A stretch of 60,606 nucleotides of DNA from NCBI RefSeq assembly GCF_016056305.1, contig NZ_JAECZC010000086.1, positions 6,339 to 66,944 of the forward strand, in the 5' to 3' direction. The translations under genes were made by a program, and so were the position numbers. The notes beneath the pieces were generated by a model. That model was given only the letters and a program-made list of their open reading frames with translations. It searched no databases and had not been told where the DNA came from. The DNA is from Amazonocrinis nigriterrae CENA67. GTDB lineage: Bacteria; Cyanobacteriota; Cyanobacteriia; Cyanobacteriales; Nostocaceae. Shown one piece after another: positions 45,104-54,109 of this stretch (positions are counted from its first letter, which is position 1; every line of letters begins with the position of its first letter).

Positions 45104-47413
45104 TTACTTAGCAGTCTTTTTCAAACCTTGCCATCTTTGTCGCAACTGCTTCAAGTCAGGCGTATGACCACCATAACGCCATCTCACATAAGCTTGACAA
45201 ATTTCATCTATTACCTCAGCCGTTGCTGGGGCATGATGCTGGTATGAAACTTTGGCATACTCTAGCGGTGTTTGTGATGGATGTTTACCCAAACCTTTTT
45301 GAGATGTCCATTGCAGCATTTGTTGATAAAGGCTTTCCATTGCTGGTAATTTCTTCAACCAACGACGGTTCATCCACTCTCGCCACTGCACCCAACCAAG
45401 CCAACCAAAGAAAGCTATGGTAGTACCCAAGATTGAGCCAGTTAATACACCCAGGCAACCTTGAGTGAATAAAGCAAAAAACCAAGCGATCGCTCTACCT
45501 ACCCAACTAAATATTGCCCCAAAAACATTGTTCAGTAAACCTGTCACTGGCGAAGGCAACCACCCAGCCACCCATTGCCAAAACTGTCGCAATACACTAA
45601 ATGTCTGAGTATCTTCAATTGAAGGGGGAATCAGGGGATGGTTAGGAATTGGGTCAAAGGCAAACCAGCCATATTTAGGGAAATACACTTCCGTCATGGC
45701 ATAGGCATCTGTATTCTTAACAATGTACATCCCCGTAAATGGATTAAACTCCCCAGGACTAAACCCTGCTACTAACCGCGCCGGAATACCAACGGAACGC
45801 AGCATCACTGTGAGAACTGTAGAAAAGTGGTCTGGATAGCCGCCTTTATACTTGAATAAAAAAGCGTCTACCAAATCGTCTTTTTCTCCTAAATAAGGCA
45901 AATCTAAGGGATTTTTGGGGACTGAGTAGTATTGCTTGATATACTGAGCTAAATAAAGAACCTTTTCATAGGTTGAATCTAAGCTTTTTACAGATTTTCC
46001 TACCCGATCGCGATTGTAGTTAGCAAAAATTTCTTCGGTACGTTGCTTGACTTTTGCAGCAATTTCTGGTGGAATTTGCAGATAGTGGTTTTTTATATGT
46101 TGCGGGTAGTCTGTAGAAGCTTTGCCGAACAAAGTGCGATCGCGGTATGGTACTTCTGAAATCACTGTGTAAGTTAGGTCTTCCGATAATGCCACAGGCG
46201 CACGCAAGCCGTTTTCTTTATCAACAGCGACCATTGGTGTCGGAAAATAAAGCTCTTTGGGATTAGCCAGTGCTGGAATCAGGTTAGGCAAATCCGACAC
46301 GATGGTGTACGTTTGCACTACTTCTTTCGTTTCACCAGAGATACTTGGCAAAGGTAGATAAATTTGGTAAGACCAAGGCGATCGCTTGATAGTAGTAACA
46401 TCATCATTACGAGAAACTTCCCAACCCTTACCTGTGTAGCGGTCAAATGCCAGCACTCGCCAAAAACCCTCAGCCTGCGATCGCACCCGCATCACTACCT
46501 TCGGTTTCATCACTCCCCGCAAATTTTGATTAATCTGGCTATTAAAACCGTAATAAAAACTGTCATCTAAACTTCCTGGCTTACCTGCTTGGCTTTGTCC
46601 ATTACCATTGCCTTGATTATTAGCATTACCTTGACGCACATAACCAGGATTAATAATGCTACGACCTGTAAAACCACCTTTGACATCAATGGGAGAACTT
46701 ACTGGAAAAGTTCGCAGCTGATAACCAGGAAATCGTGGTAATATGGCAAAAATGGCTAAGCCTAACCCTACAATCGTTACAAAACTTAAAACTAGAAACT
46801 TAAAATCAAAAGTTGTAGAACTCCGCTTGGGTAATTTTTCATTTTTAACCTTTAATTTTTCCAAGCCAAGTTGTGAGCGATAATCTAAAACTAAAGTCGG
46901 TAAAGCGATCGCTAAAAACAACAACAGCACAGGAGCGAAAGCCAAAGTTTGGCTGAGTGTTGCTGCCACACCTAATAAAATTAATCCTATAACTATGGAA
47001 TAACCCAAGTCCTTGCGGCGGGGTGTATCAAAGCTGTGAAGTACTTGAAGTTGAATTAATAACTCTGCCAAAGCCAGCCGCGTATCATTCAATTCTCCCA
47101 GCAGCCGCCCAAAGAAAGCACCCAATGCTATTAACATTCCTATGGCGATGCAGAATTTGACTGGCACATTCGCATGGCGACGACGGTAGTAACTCCAAAT
47201 CGCACCTACTATACTTAGCGGTACTGCCCAAAGACTGAATGTAGTCTCAGCAGCAATATCCGTTGCCACAACTCCGATAATTACCAACCCTAGCACCAGC
47301 ACCCGTAAAGGAATCGAATCCTCCACTTCCATCAAAGGCGACCTCTGCATAGTTTTTCGCCAGCGATCTATAGGTAGACGCCAAAACTGATTCTTCCTGG
47401 ATAAGTTAAACAT
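45104..47413 (-). CDS. TgpA-like DUF3488/transglutaminase-like membrane protein, catalytic residues lost
   Basis: A 769-aa protein with five or six N-terminal membrane helices (about 35-225, DUF3488), a large extracytoplasmic region, a transglutaminase-like domain (about 480-590), another membrane helix (about 620-660) and a cytoplasmic DUF4129-like tail. In TgpA relatives the core reads GYCEHF and DAHAW. Here it reads GYPDHF (Pro527 in place of Cys) and DAYAM (Tyr571 in place of His); the Asp in WFAFDP is kept. The codon at Pro527 is CCA. It probably does not work as a transglutaminase or protease, but the fold is intact. It stands alone on the minus strand. Confidence 0.85.
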   Translation of the reverse strand: MFNLSRKNQFWRLPIDRWRKTMQRSPLMEVEDSIPLRVLVLGLVIIGVVATDIAAETTFSLWAVPLSIVGAIWSYYRRRHANVPVKFCIAIGMLIALGAFFGRLLGELNDTRLALAELLIQLQVLHSFDTPRRKDLGYSIVIGLILLGVAATLSQTLAFAPVLLLFLAIALPTLVLDYRSQLGLEKLKVKNEKLPKRSSTTFDFKFLVLSFVTIVGLGLAIFAILPRFPGYQLRTFPVSSPIDVKGGFTGRSIINPGYVRQGNANNQGNGNGQSQAGKPGSLDDSFYYGFNSQINQNLRGVMKPKVVMRVRSQAEGFWRVLAFDRYTGKGWEVSRNDDVTTIKRSPWSYQIYLPLPSISGETKEVVQTYTIVSDLPNLIPALANPKELYFPTPMVAVDKENGLRAPVALSEDLTYTVISEVPYRDRTLFGKASTDYPQHIKNHYLQIPPEIAAKVKQRTEEIFANYNRDRVGKSVKSLDSTYEKVLYLAQYIKQYYSVPKNPLDLPYLGEKDDLVDAFLFKYKGGYPDHFSTVLTVMLRSVGIPARLVAGFSPGEFNPFTGMYIVKNTDAYAMTEVYFPKYGWFAFDPIPNHPLIPPSIEDTQTFSVLRQFWQWVAGWLPSPVTGLLNNVFGAIFSWVGRAIAWFFALFTQGCLGVLTGSILGTTIAFFGWLGWVQWREWMNRRWLKKLPAMESLYQQMLQWTSQKGLGKHPSQTPLEYAKVSYQHHAPATAEVIDEICQAYVRWRYGGHTPDLKQLRQRWQGLKKTAK

Positions 47414-47804
47414 TTAATGTAAGCAATAATGTAGATGCTGTAGACAAAATTCGTAATTAGTAATTCGTAATTACTTCCTTCTTTGTGTAAAATCACAAAT
47501 GGAATTTATTCTCCCCTGCTCCCCTGCTCCCCTGCGCCTTTGCTTGAGGCAAAAAAATATTTATTATTTTTCGGGAAGTTCCTTTAATAAAACAGGAACT
47601 CCCCGAAGGTAGCCTTTGGGAGCTTAAATGTCTTGTACATCTGTCTTTCCCATTACGGGTGATCGTAGAAGCCGCTAATGAGAACTTGTAAAAAAAGTAG
47701 AAACCCTAATGATCGGTTGTTAAACAAAAATCAGCTTCAAACTACAACCATCATCTTATCTATTGGCGTTGATTAACCTTGAATGCTAGCGGTGTGCATT
47801 TCGG
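47414..47804. other. Intergenic region between transglutaminase-like gene and patU
   Basis: Contains CTCCCCTGC repeated three times (about 47512-47537) and a hairpin CGGGAAGTTCC...GGAACTCCCCG (about 47572-47604). On the minus strand the hairpin could end patU-hetZ transcription, though only a weak, distant T-run follows. No gene is seen. Confidence 0.5.
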
Positions 47805-48785
47805 CTAAATCTTAGGATTAATCACAAACAACAACGGCTTTTGATCTAGTTCTGGAAAAGATACTTCTAAAGTGTAAGTCTGGTTAACTTGCTGGCAGTG
47901 CAATTCTACACTCAAGCACCCAGGACTTGAAGATTTGGCTATTGCTTGAGTACCACTTCCTCGAAGTTTCAAACTACCTTTAGCAGGTAACTCAGCGTGA
48001 ACATGCAACTGTGTCAACTGACCCTGATAATGGTATTCAACTCTCAGGGTTAGAGAACCAGCGGTAGTTAGCCATTGTTTTTCTATCACTGGCTGAGATG
48101 GAGACACTGGTAGAGTCAGGTTCTCCAACATTTGTTTAGCCGCCAGTAGCGACAATGCCATTTGTTGACGCGGTTTTAAATCTGAGTAATCGCTTTGAAT
48201 ATTAGGCATCATACCCAGAGTATCCGCAGACCGATAAGTGCTTCTCAACACTAATCCGGCTATATCGTTGAGTGTCTGCGACTCATTAGGGAAAAAGCCC
48301 TCCACTACTTGAACTAATTTCGCCCCTAGCGGCAGTGAAGATGTGAGCAATCCTTGACATCTTTCTAGCAATTCCCGGAAAACTTTCTCCGGTAGGGCAA
48401 TGGGTAGACTCAGCTTTGATTGCTGCGCCATCCAACCCCCAGCAGGAGTTAATGCTAGCGATCGCTCTTCTACACAATCTGGGTACTCTACTATTTGTGA
48501 TTCCCAAGGGAATAACGGAGGGTGGTTCTCGATTTGGATTTGTAACCGACGCTTGAGGACGGCCTGGAAACGTTCTTGCACAGTAGGAATTTCTCCCAAT
48601 TGAAAGGTTTGGGGGGTTCCTCCCAAGTGAGGCTTACCACTTTTGGACGTGGCTGCTTTTTGGGTCGGGTTGTCCACCCCGTCGGTTTCCTCACTCTGTC
48701 CCAAGTTTTGCTTGTGGGTATTGACATTATCTGCCAACACCCAAGCAAGTAAATGGTGTTGTGAGGATTCTGAGTCACTATTCAT
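47805..48785 (-). CDS. patU: PatU-like heterocyst patterning protein
   Basis: The 326-aa protein begins MNSDSESSQHHLLAWVLADN, with a polar low-complexity N-terminus, then RFQAVLKRRLQIQIENHPPLFPWESQIVEYPD and a C-terminal beta-rich half (WLTTAGSLTLRVEYHYQGQLTQLHVHAELP). No catalytic domain is seen. Its start overlaps the hetZ stop by 8 bp, and in Anabaena patU (split there into patU5 and patU3) follows hetZ in the same way. PatU3 restrains HetZ-dependent differentiation. Here the gene is one continuous frame. The call rests mainly on position next to hetZ and general features. Confidence 0.7.
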   Translation of the reverse strand: MNSDSESSQHHLLAWVLADNVNTHKQNLGQSEETDGVDNPTQKAATSKSGKPHLGGTPQTFQLGEIPTVQERFQAVLKRRLQIQIENHPPLFPWESQIVEYPDCVEERSLALTPAGGWMAQQSKLSLPIALPEKVFRELLERCQGLLTSSLPLGAKLVQVVEGFFPNESQTLNDIAGLVLRSTYRSADTLGMMPNIQSDYSDLKPRQQMALSLLAAKQMLENLTLPVSPSQPVIEKQWLTTAGSLTLRVEYHYQGQLTQLHVHAELPAKGSLKLRGSGTQAIAKSSSPGCLSVELHCQQVNQTYTLEVSFPELDQKPLLFVINPKI

Positions 48786-49998
48786 GAGTAGATGCACCTG
48801 ATCCGGACACTAAGGAGTTACGAATTTCCCAAGCTTGCTCAAGAATCTTAAACCACCGTTTTTGTAGTTGTGCTGTTGACATACCTAAAGTTTTGGCAAT
48901 TTTGTCGTCAGGTTGTCCTTGTTGCTTCAACTCTAGTAGAGCTAGTTGTTTCTCATCCAACTGCGCTGTGTATACTTGCCATTGCTGAGGAGTTAACCCC
49001 AAATTAGTGTGCAATGAAGCTTCCAGCCATTCATGAACTAATTCCCAACGATGCAACAAGGCAAACCGGATTAAATGATACTTGAAGCGCTGCTGTAAGT
49101 AATCTCTCTGACGAGGGGTTAAACCTAAAACTGCCTCAATTTCCTGTGTAGATAAGTCTTGGAGGCGGAGGGAAAAGTAATCAGCACAATCAGATTGTTG
49201 CCGTTGTTCGAGATAATCCATTAATTCGGTAACTACAACCGATCGCAGAGTGTCTTCTTCTGGTTCGGGTGCTGCTTGCGTCGCCATTGCCGATCGCAAT
49301 TGCTGTACTGCTGGTTCTTCCCAAGAGCCATCAGCTTCGTTGCTGCTTCCTTCTGCGGCTTGTTCTATATCTACGTTTGTTTCTGGAGGTTGCTGTTGGG
49401 AAAAAGTTTGCGCCCGCAGAATAATTAGTTGCTGTTGACGACCTGGTAAGGGAATCCGCCGCTTACCATAGCGTTCGGTAAACGCCATGTATTCTGCCAA
49501 TTCCAACAAAGTTTGAGGGCGATAGGTGGGGCCGAGTTGATTTTCCCGCCGAAAAGCGTTCAAAGCCTCTAGATAAAAACCCTGTAGGAAATCTTCAATA
49601 ATAGTCAACCGCCCTTGATAGCTCAGTTGTCTTTGAGGAGGATTAATGTAACGATAAATAATCGCACTCAAAGTACTGTGCAATTCCACCCTACCCCGAT
49701 TGGAACCGAGCTGATAGTATCTCAGACACTGTTGCAAGCGATGTTTAGCTAGGGTCATTGCTGAATTTTCTACAGCACCGGAAGCCTGGATACGTTTACT
49801 TTCACTACAAATCCGGTAGACTTCGGAGGTAATTCGTCTAGCTACATCTTGGCAATTCTGGGCTGAAGCTTTGGTTGACTGTTGTAGCTCCTGCGACAGG
49901 AGTTGAAAGATCACCTCCACGCCGATAGAAGTTTCTCCCTGAGTTGTTACGCTTGGAATTGTTGCGGTTGGAATTGTTGCGGTTGCGGCTGAATTCAT
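48778..49998 (-). CDS. hetZ: Heterocyst differentiation protein HetZ
   Basis: From ATG 49998 the protein is 406 aa, close to the about 400 aa of Anabaena HetZ. It is largely helical: VIFQLLSQELQQSTKASAQNCQDVARRI, LAKHRLQQCLRYYQLGSNRGRVELHSTLSAIIYRYINPPQ, FLQGFYLEALNAFRRENQLG. A sigma-factor region-4-like HTH lies at the end (LLELKQQGQPDDKIAKTLGMSTAQLQKRWFKILEQAWEIRN). HetZ acts early in heterocyst commitment and binds DNA. An upstream TTG (50013) is less likely. It is divergent from a 157-aa gene, and patU overlaps its end. Confidence 0.88.
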   Translation of the reverse strand: MNSAATATIPTATIPSVTTQGETSIGVEVIFQLLSQELQQSTKASAQNCQDVARRITSEVYRICSESKRIQASGAVENSAMTLAKHRLQQCLRYYQLGSNRGRVELHSTLSAIIYRYINPPQRQLSYQGRLTIIEDFLQGFYLEALNAFRRENQLGPTYRPQTLLELAEYMAFTERYGKRRIPLPGRQQQLIILRAQTFSQQQPPETNVDIEQAAEGSSNEADGSWEEPAVQQLRSAMATQAAPEPEEDTLRSVVVTELMDYLEQRQQSDCADYFSLRLQDLSTQEIEAVLGLTPRQRDYLQQRFKYHLIRFALLHRWELVHEWLEASLHTNLGLTPQQWQVYTAQLDEKQLALLELKQQGQPDDKIAKTLGMSTAQLQKRWFKILEQAWEIRNSLVSGSGASTHE

Positions 49999-50205
49999 AG
50001 TCCCAGTTTTCAAAAGACCCTAACATGCTTAAATACAACCTGTACGACTGTGGGTATTGGCTTAGTAGGTTTTGCGTATAATCTAAAGGCAACAGGCCAA
50101 TCCTATGTTTAGGATCTGGCTTATTTTATTGTTCCCAAATCGATGGGATTGTTCACACTTTGATAGATGTTATTGCCATTACCCAGGAGTCGTTTACAAG
50201 TCATT

Positions 50206-50679
50206 ATGGATTTAGAAAAACAAATTCAATTGCTGATTGACAATGCACCCCCCGATGGTGTAACACCACATCTTGTCGCAGCAATTGCTCCTGCGCTTAG
50301 CGCGATCGCCCAAAAATTACGTCATTCCCAGTACTACATTCTCCAGAGTTTGGAAGGCAACTGGGTTTTAACTACATTGAGCAACCGTGCAAATCCAGGA
50401 TTGGAAAAGCGCGTGGTTTACGCTTTTTCTACCATACAGGATGTTTCCCTAATTCCATCTGCTGGGCTTGACCCTCAAATTCAAGCAAAACCCCTTCCTG
50501 TGACCCATATTTTGTTCCAATTAATGGCATTAGAACCCGTAGATAGTATCGTTTTTTTGGAAACGCCGGGTACAACCACTCATACTGTAGAAGTGCAGCG
50601 AGATGAATTCCAAAAACTCATGCAACAACAGATAAAACCAGAAAATAAGCCAAGACACATACCCCCTGATATTGCATAA
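50206..50679 (+). CDS. Hypothetical protein divergent from hetZ
   Basis: From ATG 50206 it is 157 aa: MDLEKQIQLLIDNAPPDGVTPHLVAAIAPALSAIAQKL is helical, then a beta-rich segment (YYILQSLEGNWVLTTLSNR...KRVVYAFSTIQDV) and a helix-ending VEVQRDEFQKLMQQQI. No known domain is recognised. The hetZ and this start are about 200 bp apart, so the two share a divergent promoter region. Confidence 0.7.
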   Translation: MDLEKQIQLLIDNAPPDGVTPHLVAAIAPALSAIAQKLRHSQYYILQSLEGNWVLTTLSNRANPGLEKRVVYAFSTIQDVSLIPSAGLDPQIQAKPLPVTHILFQLMALEPVDSIVFLETPGTTTHTVEVQRDEFQKLMQQQIKPENKPRHIPPDIA

Positions 50680-50765
50680 ATAAATTTTGGAGTTCGGATT
50701 TATTAGATACAATCTCAAATCCAAACTCCAAAAGCGAAAATTTTAAATTTTAAATTTTAAATTTT

Positions 50766-51737
50766 TTAGTAGAGCCGACTGAGTACATAGTCAGTTATGT
50801 TGATAAGTGCTTGATGAGAATCTGAAGGTGGTAAACATGCAAGATGCTCTGCTGCTAACTTGGCATGATGAGAAGCTAGTTCTCTAGCCTGTTGTATTCC
50901 TTGACTATCTTGAATTAGCGCCAGTGCTTGCTCTAAATCCCCTTCTTGGGCAAACTCTCTTTCAATCAAGACTTCCAAATATGGTTTTTCCCGTAAAGCG
51001 AATAAAACCGGAGCTGTGAGATTACCACTTTTCAGGTCAGATCCCGCTGGTTTACCCAAGGTATCTGTTGTGCTGGTGAAATCTAAAATATCATCCACAA
51101 TCTGAAAAGCTAGACCAAGATGACGCCCATAGCCATACAGATGTTCAGCTGTTTCTCTTGAGACTTCACTCAGTAACCCAGCTGCTTTAGAACTGTTGGC
51201 AATTAACGAGGCGGTTTTGTAATAGCTCTTTTTCAGATAAGTTTCAATCGAAGTGCTAGCGTCAAAGCGATTCAATCCCTGCTGTATCTCCCCAGTAGCC
51301 AAATCCATAATGACTTCTGAAAGCAGTTTCACCACCTCCAAATTGTCCAGGTTAGCCAAGTACCACGAAGATTGAGCAAAGAGAAAATCTCCTGCTAGTA
51401 CGGCGATGCGGTTCCCGAACAAACTATGAACAGTGGGTACACCACGTCGCATCTGTGATTCATCAACCACATCGTCATGGACTAAGCTGGCGGTGTGAAT
51501 CATTTCTGTGATTTCTGCTAGGCGGCGATGACGCGGCGTAATATCTTGTTCTAACATTGTTGCCCGCGATAGCAGCAGAACAATTGCTGGTCTAATACGC
51601 TTTCCCCCAGCTCCGAATAAATGTTCGGCTGCTGCAAAGAGAATGGGGTGGCGATTTCCAACTAGCTGTTTTAGGTTATCTGCTAGTAGTTGCAGGTCTC
51701 CTTCCACAGGGGTAAACAGGGAGGTGGCTGGGGTCAT
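50766..51737 (-). CDS. sds: Solanesyl diphosphate synthase
   Basis: The 323-aa trans-prenyltransferase has the two Asp-rich motifs: LVHDDVVDES (first, DDVVD) and QIVDDILDFTS (second, DDILD), plus GGKRIRPAIVLLLSRA and LAGDFLFAQSSWYLA. In cyanobacteria it makes the C45 side chain of plastoquinone-9. It stands between hetZ and murI on the minus strand, though the 1.1-kb gap from murI and a plus-strand small frame suggest separate transcripts. Confidence 0.93.
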   Translation of the reverse strand: MTPATSLFTPVEGDLQLLADNLKQLVGNRHPILFAAAEHLFGAGGKRIRPAIVLLLSRATMLEQDITPRHRRLAEITEMIHTASLVHDDVVDESQMRRGVPTVHSLFGNRIAVLAGDFLFAQSSWYLANLDNLEVVKLLSEVIMDLATGEIQQGLNRFDASTSIETYLKKSYYKTASLIANSSKAAGLLSEVSRETAEHLYGYGRHLGLAFQIVDDILDFTSTTDTLGKPAGSDLKSGNLTAPVLFALREKPYLEVLIEREFAQEGDLEQALALIQDSQGIQQARELASHHAKLAAEHLACLPPSDSHQALINITDYVLSRLY

Positions 51738-52822
51738 GGACGGACGGACTCTGGCTTAGGTTACGAAATTTTACATATCCTATACTCATTTTAAGATAAT
51801 GCTGTGCCAGCGCAAAATTTTGTTAGAGAATACTCGTCTGCTGTTAGTGGGAGATGGTTTAGAGGGGACTGGAGACTGGGGGCTAGGAAAATCTTTCCCA
51901 ATCGCTAATACCACCAGTCAGGGACTTTTGCCTGCAAACAGGTAAATCAAGTTAATATAAGCTTAGTATGATGTTTTATATTTTTTTATTTTTTGAAACT
52001 AGAAACAAAGAAATTTTACTTAAGTATTTACCGTGTCTTTTTTATTAAAAGTAGTATAAACTGCTTAACATTACTTAATGTAGTATATGTAATTTGTAGC
52101 TAACTTTTGTTACTGGAAGCAATTGACTTCAGGTGTACCCATAACTAGGTAACATATGCCACTAGTATGATTTTTTGTCTTCCTCCTTCAGGTTTAGCTA
52201 TTACACATCAATTGTTTTGAGTAAGACTCAGTTCTCTCAGCCATGTTTTTAGCTATCTAGAAAATTTAAAATTTAGCCTCCAAGTCAGCTAAAAATTCGG
52301 TGTGGTTATGTTACGCTAAAATATAGGAATTTTAAATCATTCAAGTATTCACCCTCCAGAGGAAAATCACTTATAAGTGAAATTACCTATGTGGTGCTAC
52401 GAGTCTAAAATAACTTATCGCTGTAAATGAAAGTTAAGGAAGTAGTTCCTGGCGTTATTATGGCGGTCAAACTTCTATGGATGGAGCCATGTTTTATCCT
52501 TTCAAGGATTCGCTACAAGCTTTTAGTATGGGTTGAGCGACAAGGCAGTTTCTAATCATAGAAGTGAATTGAAAAATAGTGCAGACCGACTAGACTGCTG
52601 AAGAGCGCAGTTAAGATTTGCTGTTTGGCAATTTAACTGTGTGGGATCTATGGTCTGCAAAAGAATGAATCTAATAATGCTTTCACTGACCGAAGAGGCT
52701 TAAAACTCTACGGTGTAATTTCGCATAAGAATCTACAGCCATCAAGAATGTACTTGATTTGGTTGAGGTTCTAGTAATTCTATAAAATTTTATATTCTTC
52801 CAAGAAGGGTGCTGGTAGAAAA
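51738..52822. other. 1.1-kb intergenic region with folded segment
   Basis: The first 640 bp are AT-rich without open frames. A palindrome TCACTTATAAGTGA lies at about 52368. The segment 52471-52659 has nested complementary stretches described separately. The last 150 bp lead into the small plus-strand gene at 52823. Confidence 0.5.
52471..52659. other. Folded intergenic segment, candidate structured RNA
   Basis: Two domains are seen. In the first, ACTTCTATGGAT (52471-52482) pairs with ATCATAGAAGT (52555-52565) around an inner ATCCTT-TC-AAGGAT palindrome. In the second, TGCAGACC (52580-52587) pairs perfectly with GGTCTGCA (52652-52659) around CGCAGTTAA...TTAACTGTG. There is no long open frame. 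The length (about 190) and nested stems fit a structured RNA, but the strand is undecided and no known family is matched. Confidence 0.3.
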
Positions 52823-53020
52823 ATGATTTACGGGAATATGCCTATGATGATTTTTATTTTAGCTAGTGGATATTTGTTCACAGTATATCTATTATTAGCA
52901 TTAGCAAAGCGAACTAAGCAAAAACCTGTCTCTGGTAATTTCACGACGAAAACCAAAGAGATACATCAGCACCAGGTGGCAGTAACGCCAAAGGTGACTG
53001 AAGTAGTTAATACTCAATAG
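52823..53020 (+). CDS. Small single-helix membrane protein
   Basis: The 65-aa frame starts MIYGNMPMMIFILASGYLFTVYLLLALAKRTKQKPV: one membrane helix (about 6-28), a basic stop-transfer, then a polar tail. GAAGGGTG lies about 12 nt before the ATG. The topology is sensible, but I do not recognise it; it may be one of the small membrane proteins found between sds and murI in related genomes. Confidence 0.5.
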   Translation: MIYGNMPMMIFILASGYLFTVYLLLALAKRTKQKPVSGNFTTKTKEIHQHQVAVTPKVTEVVNTQ

Positions 53021-53078
53021 TCTAAAGTCAATAGTCAAGTATCAATATTTTGACTATTGACTTTAGACTATTAACTCA

Positions 53079-53960
53079 TTACCCAACAAAGTCTTGTTGA
53101 AGTGGGGTAACTGCGATGTCAGGAAATAGCACAACCTCAACCATTGGGGTATGGCCTAACCAGTGTACCCCCGACTGGGCGAATTGTTGTGGACAACCGC
53201 TAACGACAAAGCGGGTTGGTAGTGGGGGGTGAGTATTGTTCAAGCCGAGCAAGTCTAACTCTTGGGCACAAGCTACCACTGTATGAACCGCTGGATCGAC
53301 TAATTTAACTTGGGGTGGTAGAAGCGATCGCAGTACTGGAGCAAGCAGCGGATAATGGGTACAGCCGTAGACTAAAGTGTCAATTTCTTGCTGTAATAAA
53401 GGCTCTAGATAAGACCGTGCCACTTCAGTAGTGTAGGGTTCGTGAATGCGATTTTCCTCAACTATTGGCACAAACTCTGGACAACTGACTTGCCAGACTT
53501 GGGCGCGAGGATCAATTTCGAGAATAGCGTTTTTATAAGCATTACTTTTGGCGGTTGCTGCGGTAGCAATCACACCAATACGCTTGCCTTGCTGCACTGC
53601 TGCCTTTGCCCCTGGTAAGATGACTCCCAAAATTGGTATGTCAAATTCTTTGCGGACTATTTCTAAAGCTAGAGCAGAACTAGTGTTGCAAGCCATTACT
53701 ACCATTTTAACACGCTGCTGTTGCATCCAAGTGAGGATTTCGCGTGCAAACTGTAAAATTTCTGCTTGGGAACGAATTCCGTAAGGAAGTCGGGCTGTAT
53801 CTCCCAAGTAAATTATTGATTCATTGGGTAATTGTCGATAGAGTTGTCGCAATACCGTTAACCCACCCACACCACTGTCAAAAACGCCAATTGGCGCACG
53901 TTGAGGTTCTTTATCCGAAAAATCGTAAAGATTACCGTCAAAGAAGGAAGATGAATACAC
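53079..53960 (-). CDS. murI: Glutamate racemase
   Basis: The 293-aa enzyme makes D-glutamate for peptidoglycan. The catalytic Asp lies in GVFDSGVGGLTV, the first Cys in VMACNTSSALAL and the second in LVYGCTHYPLL; YLGDTARLPYG is also diagnostic. It starts at GTG 53960, immediately after which AIGVFDSG-like sequence follows within 30 codons. It is followed on the minus strand by sds and preceded by the tandem amidase genes, so three cell-wall genes lie in a row. Confidence 0.95.
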   Translation of the reverse strand: MYSSSFFDGNLYDFSDKEPQRAPIGVFDSGVGGLTVLRQLYRQLPNESIIYLGDTARLPYGIRSQAEILQFAREILTWMQQQRVKMVVMACNTSSALALEIVRKEFDIPILGVILPGAKAAVQQGKRIGVIATAATAKSNAYKNAILEIDPRAQVWQVSCPEFVPIVEENRIHEPYTTEVARSYLEPLLQQEIDTLVYGCTHYPLLAPVLRSLLPPQVKLVDPAVHTVVACAQELDLLGLNNTHPPLPTRFVVSGCPQQFAQSGVHWLGHTPMVEVVLFPDIAVTPLQQDFVG

Positions 53961-54109
53961 AGGCAGATATTGATTGAAGTTTTTTGATTTAAAATACAGA
54001 ATTTAGCAGGCAATTTGCTCACTGACCACCAAATTCTGTAAATCAAAGAAGTCTATATATCACCTCTTTAATTAGCAATTTGTACTACATTTTTCGCTGA
54101 ACTGCACTA

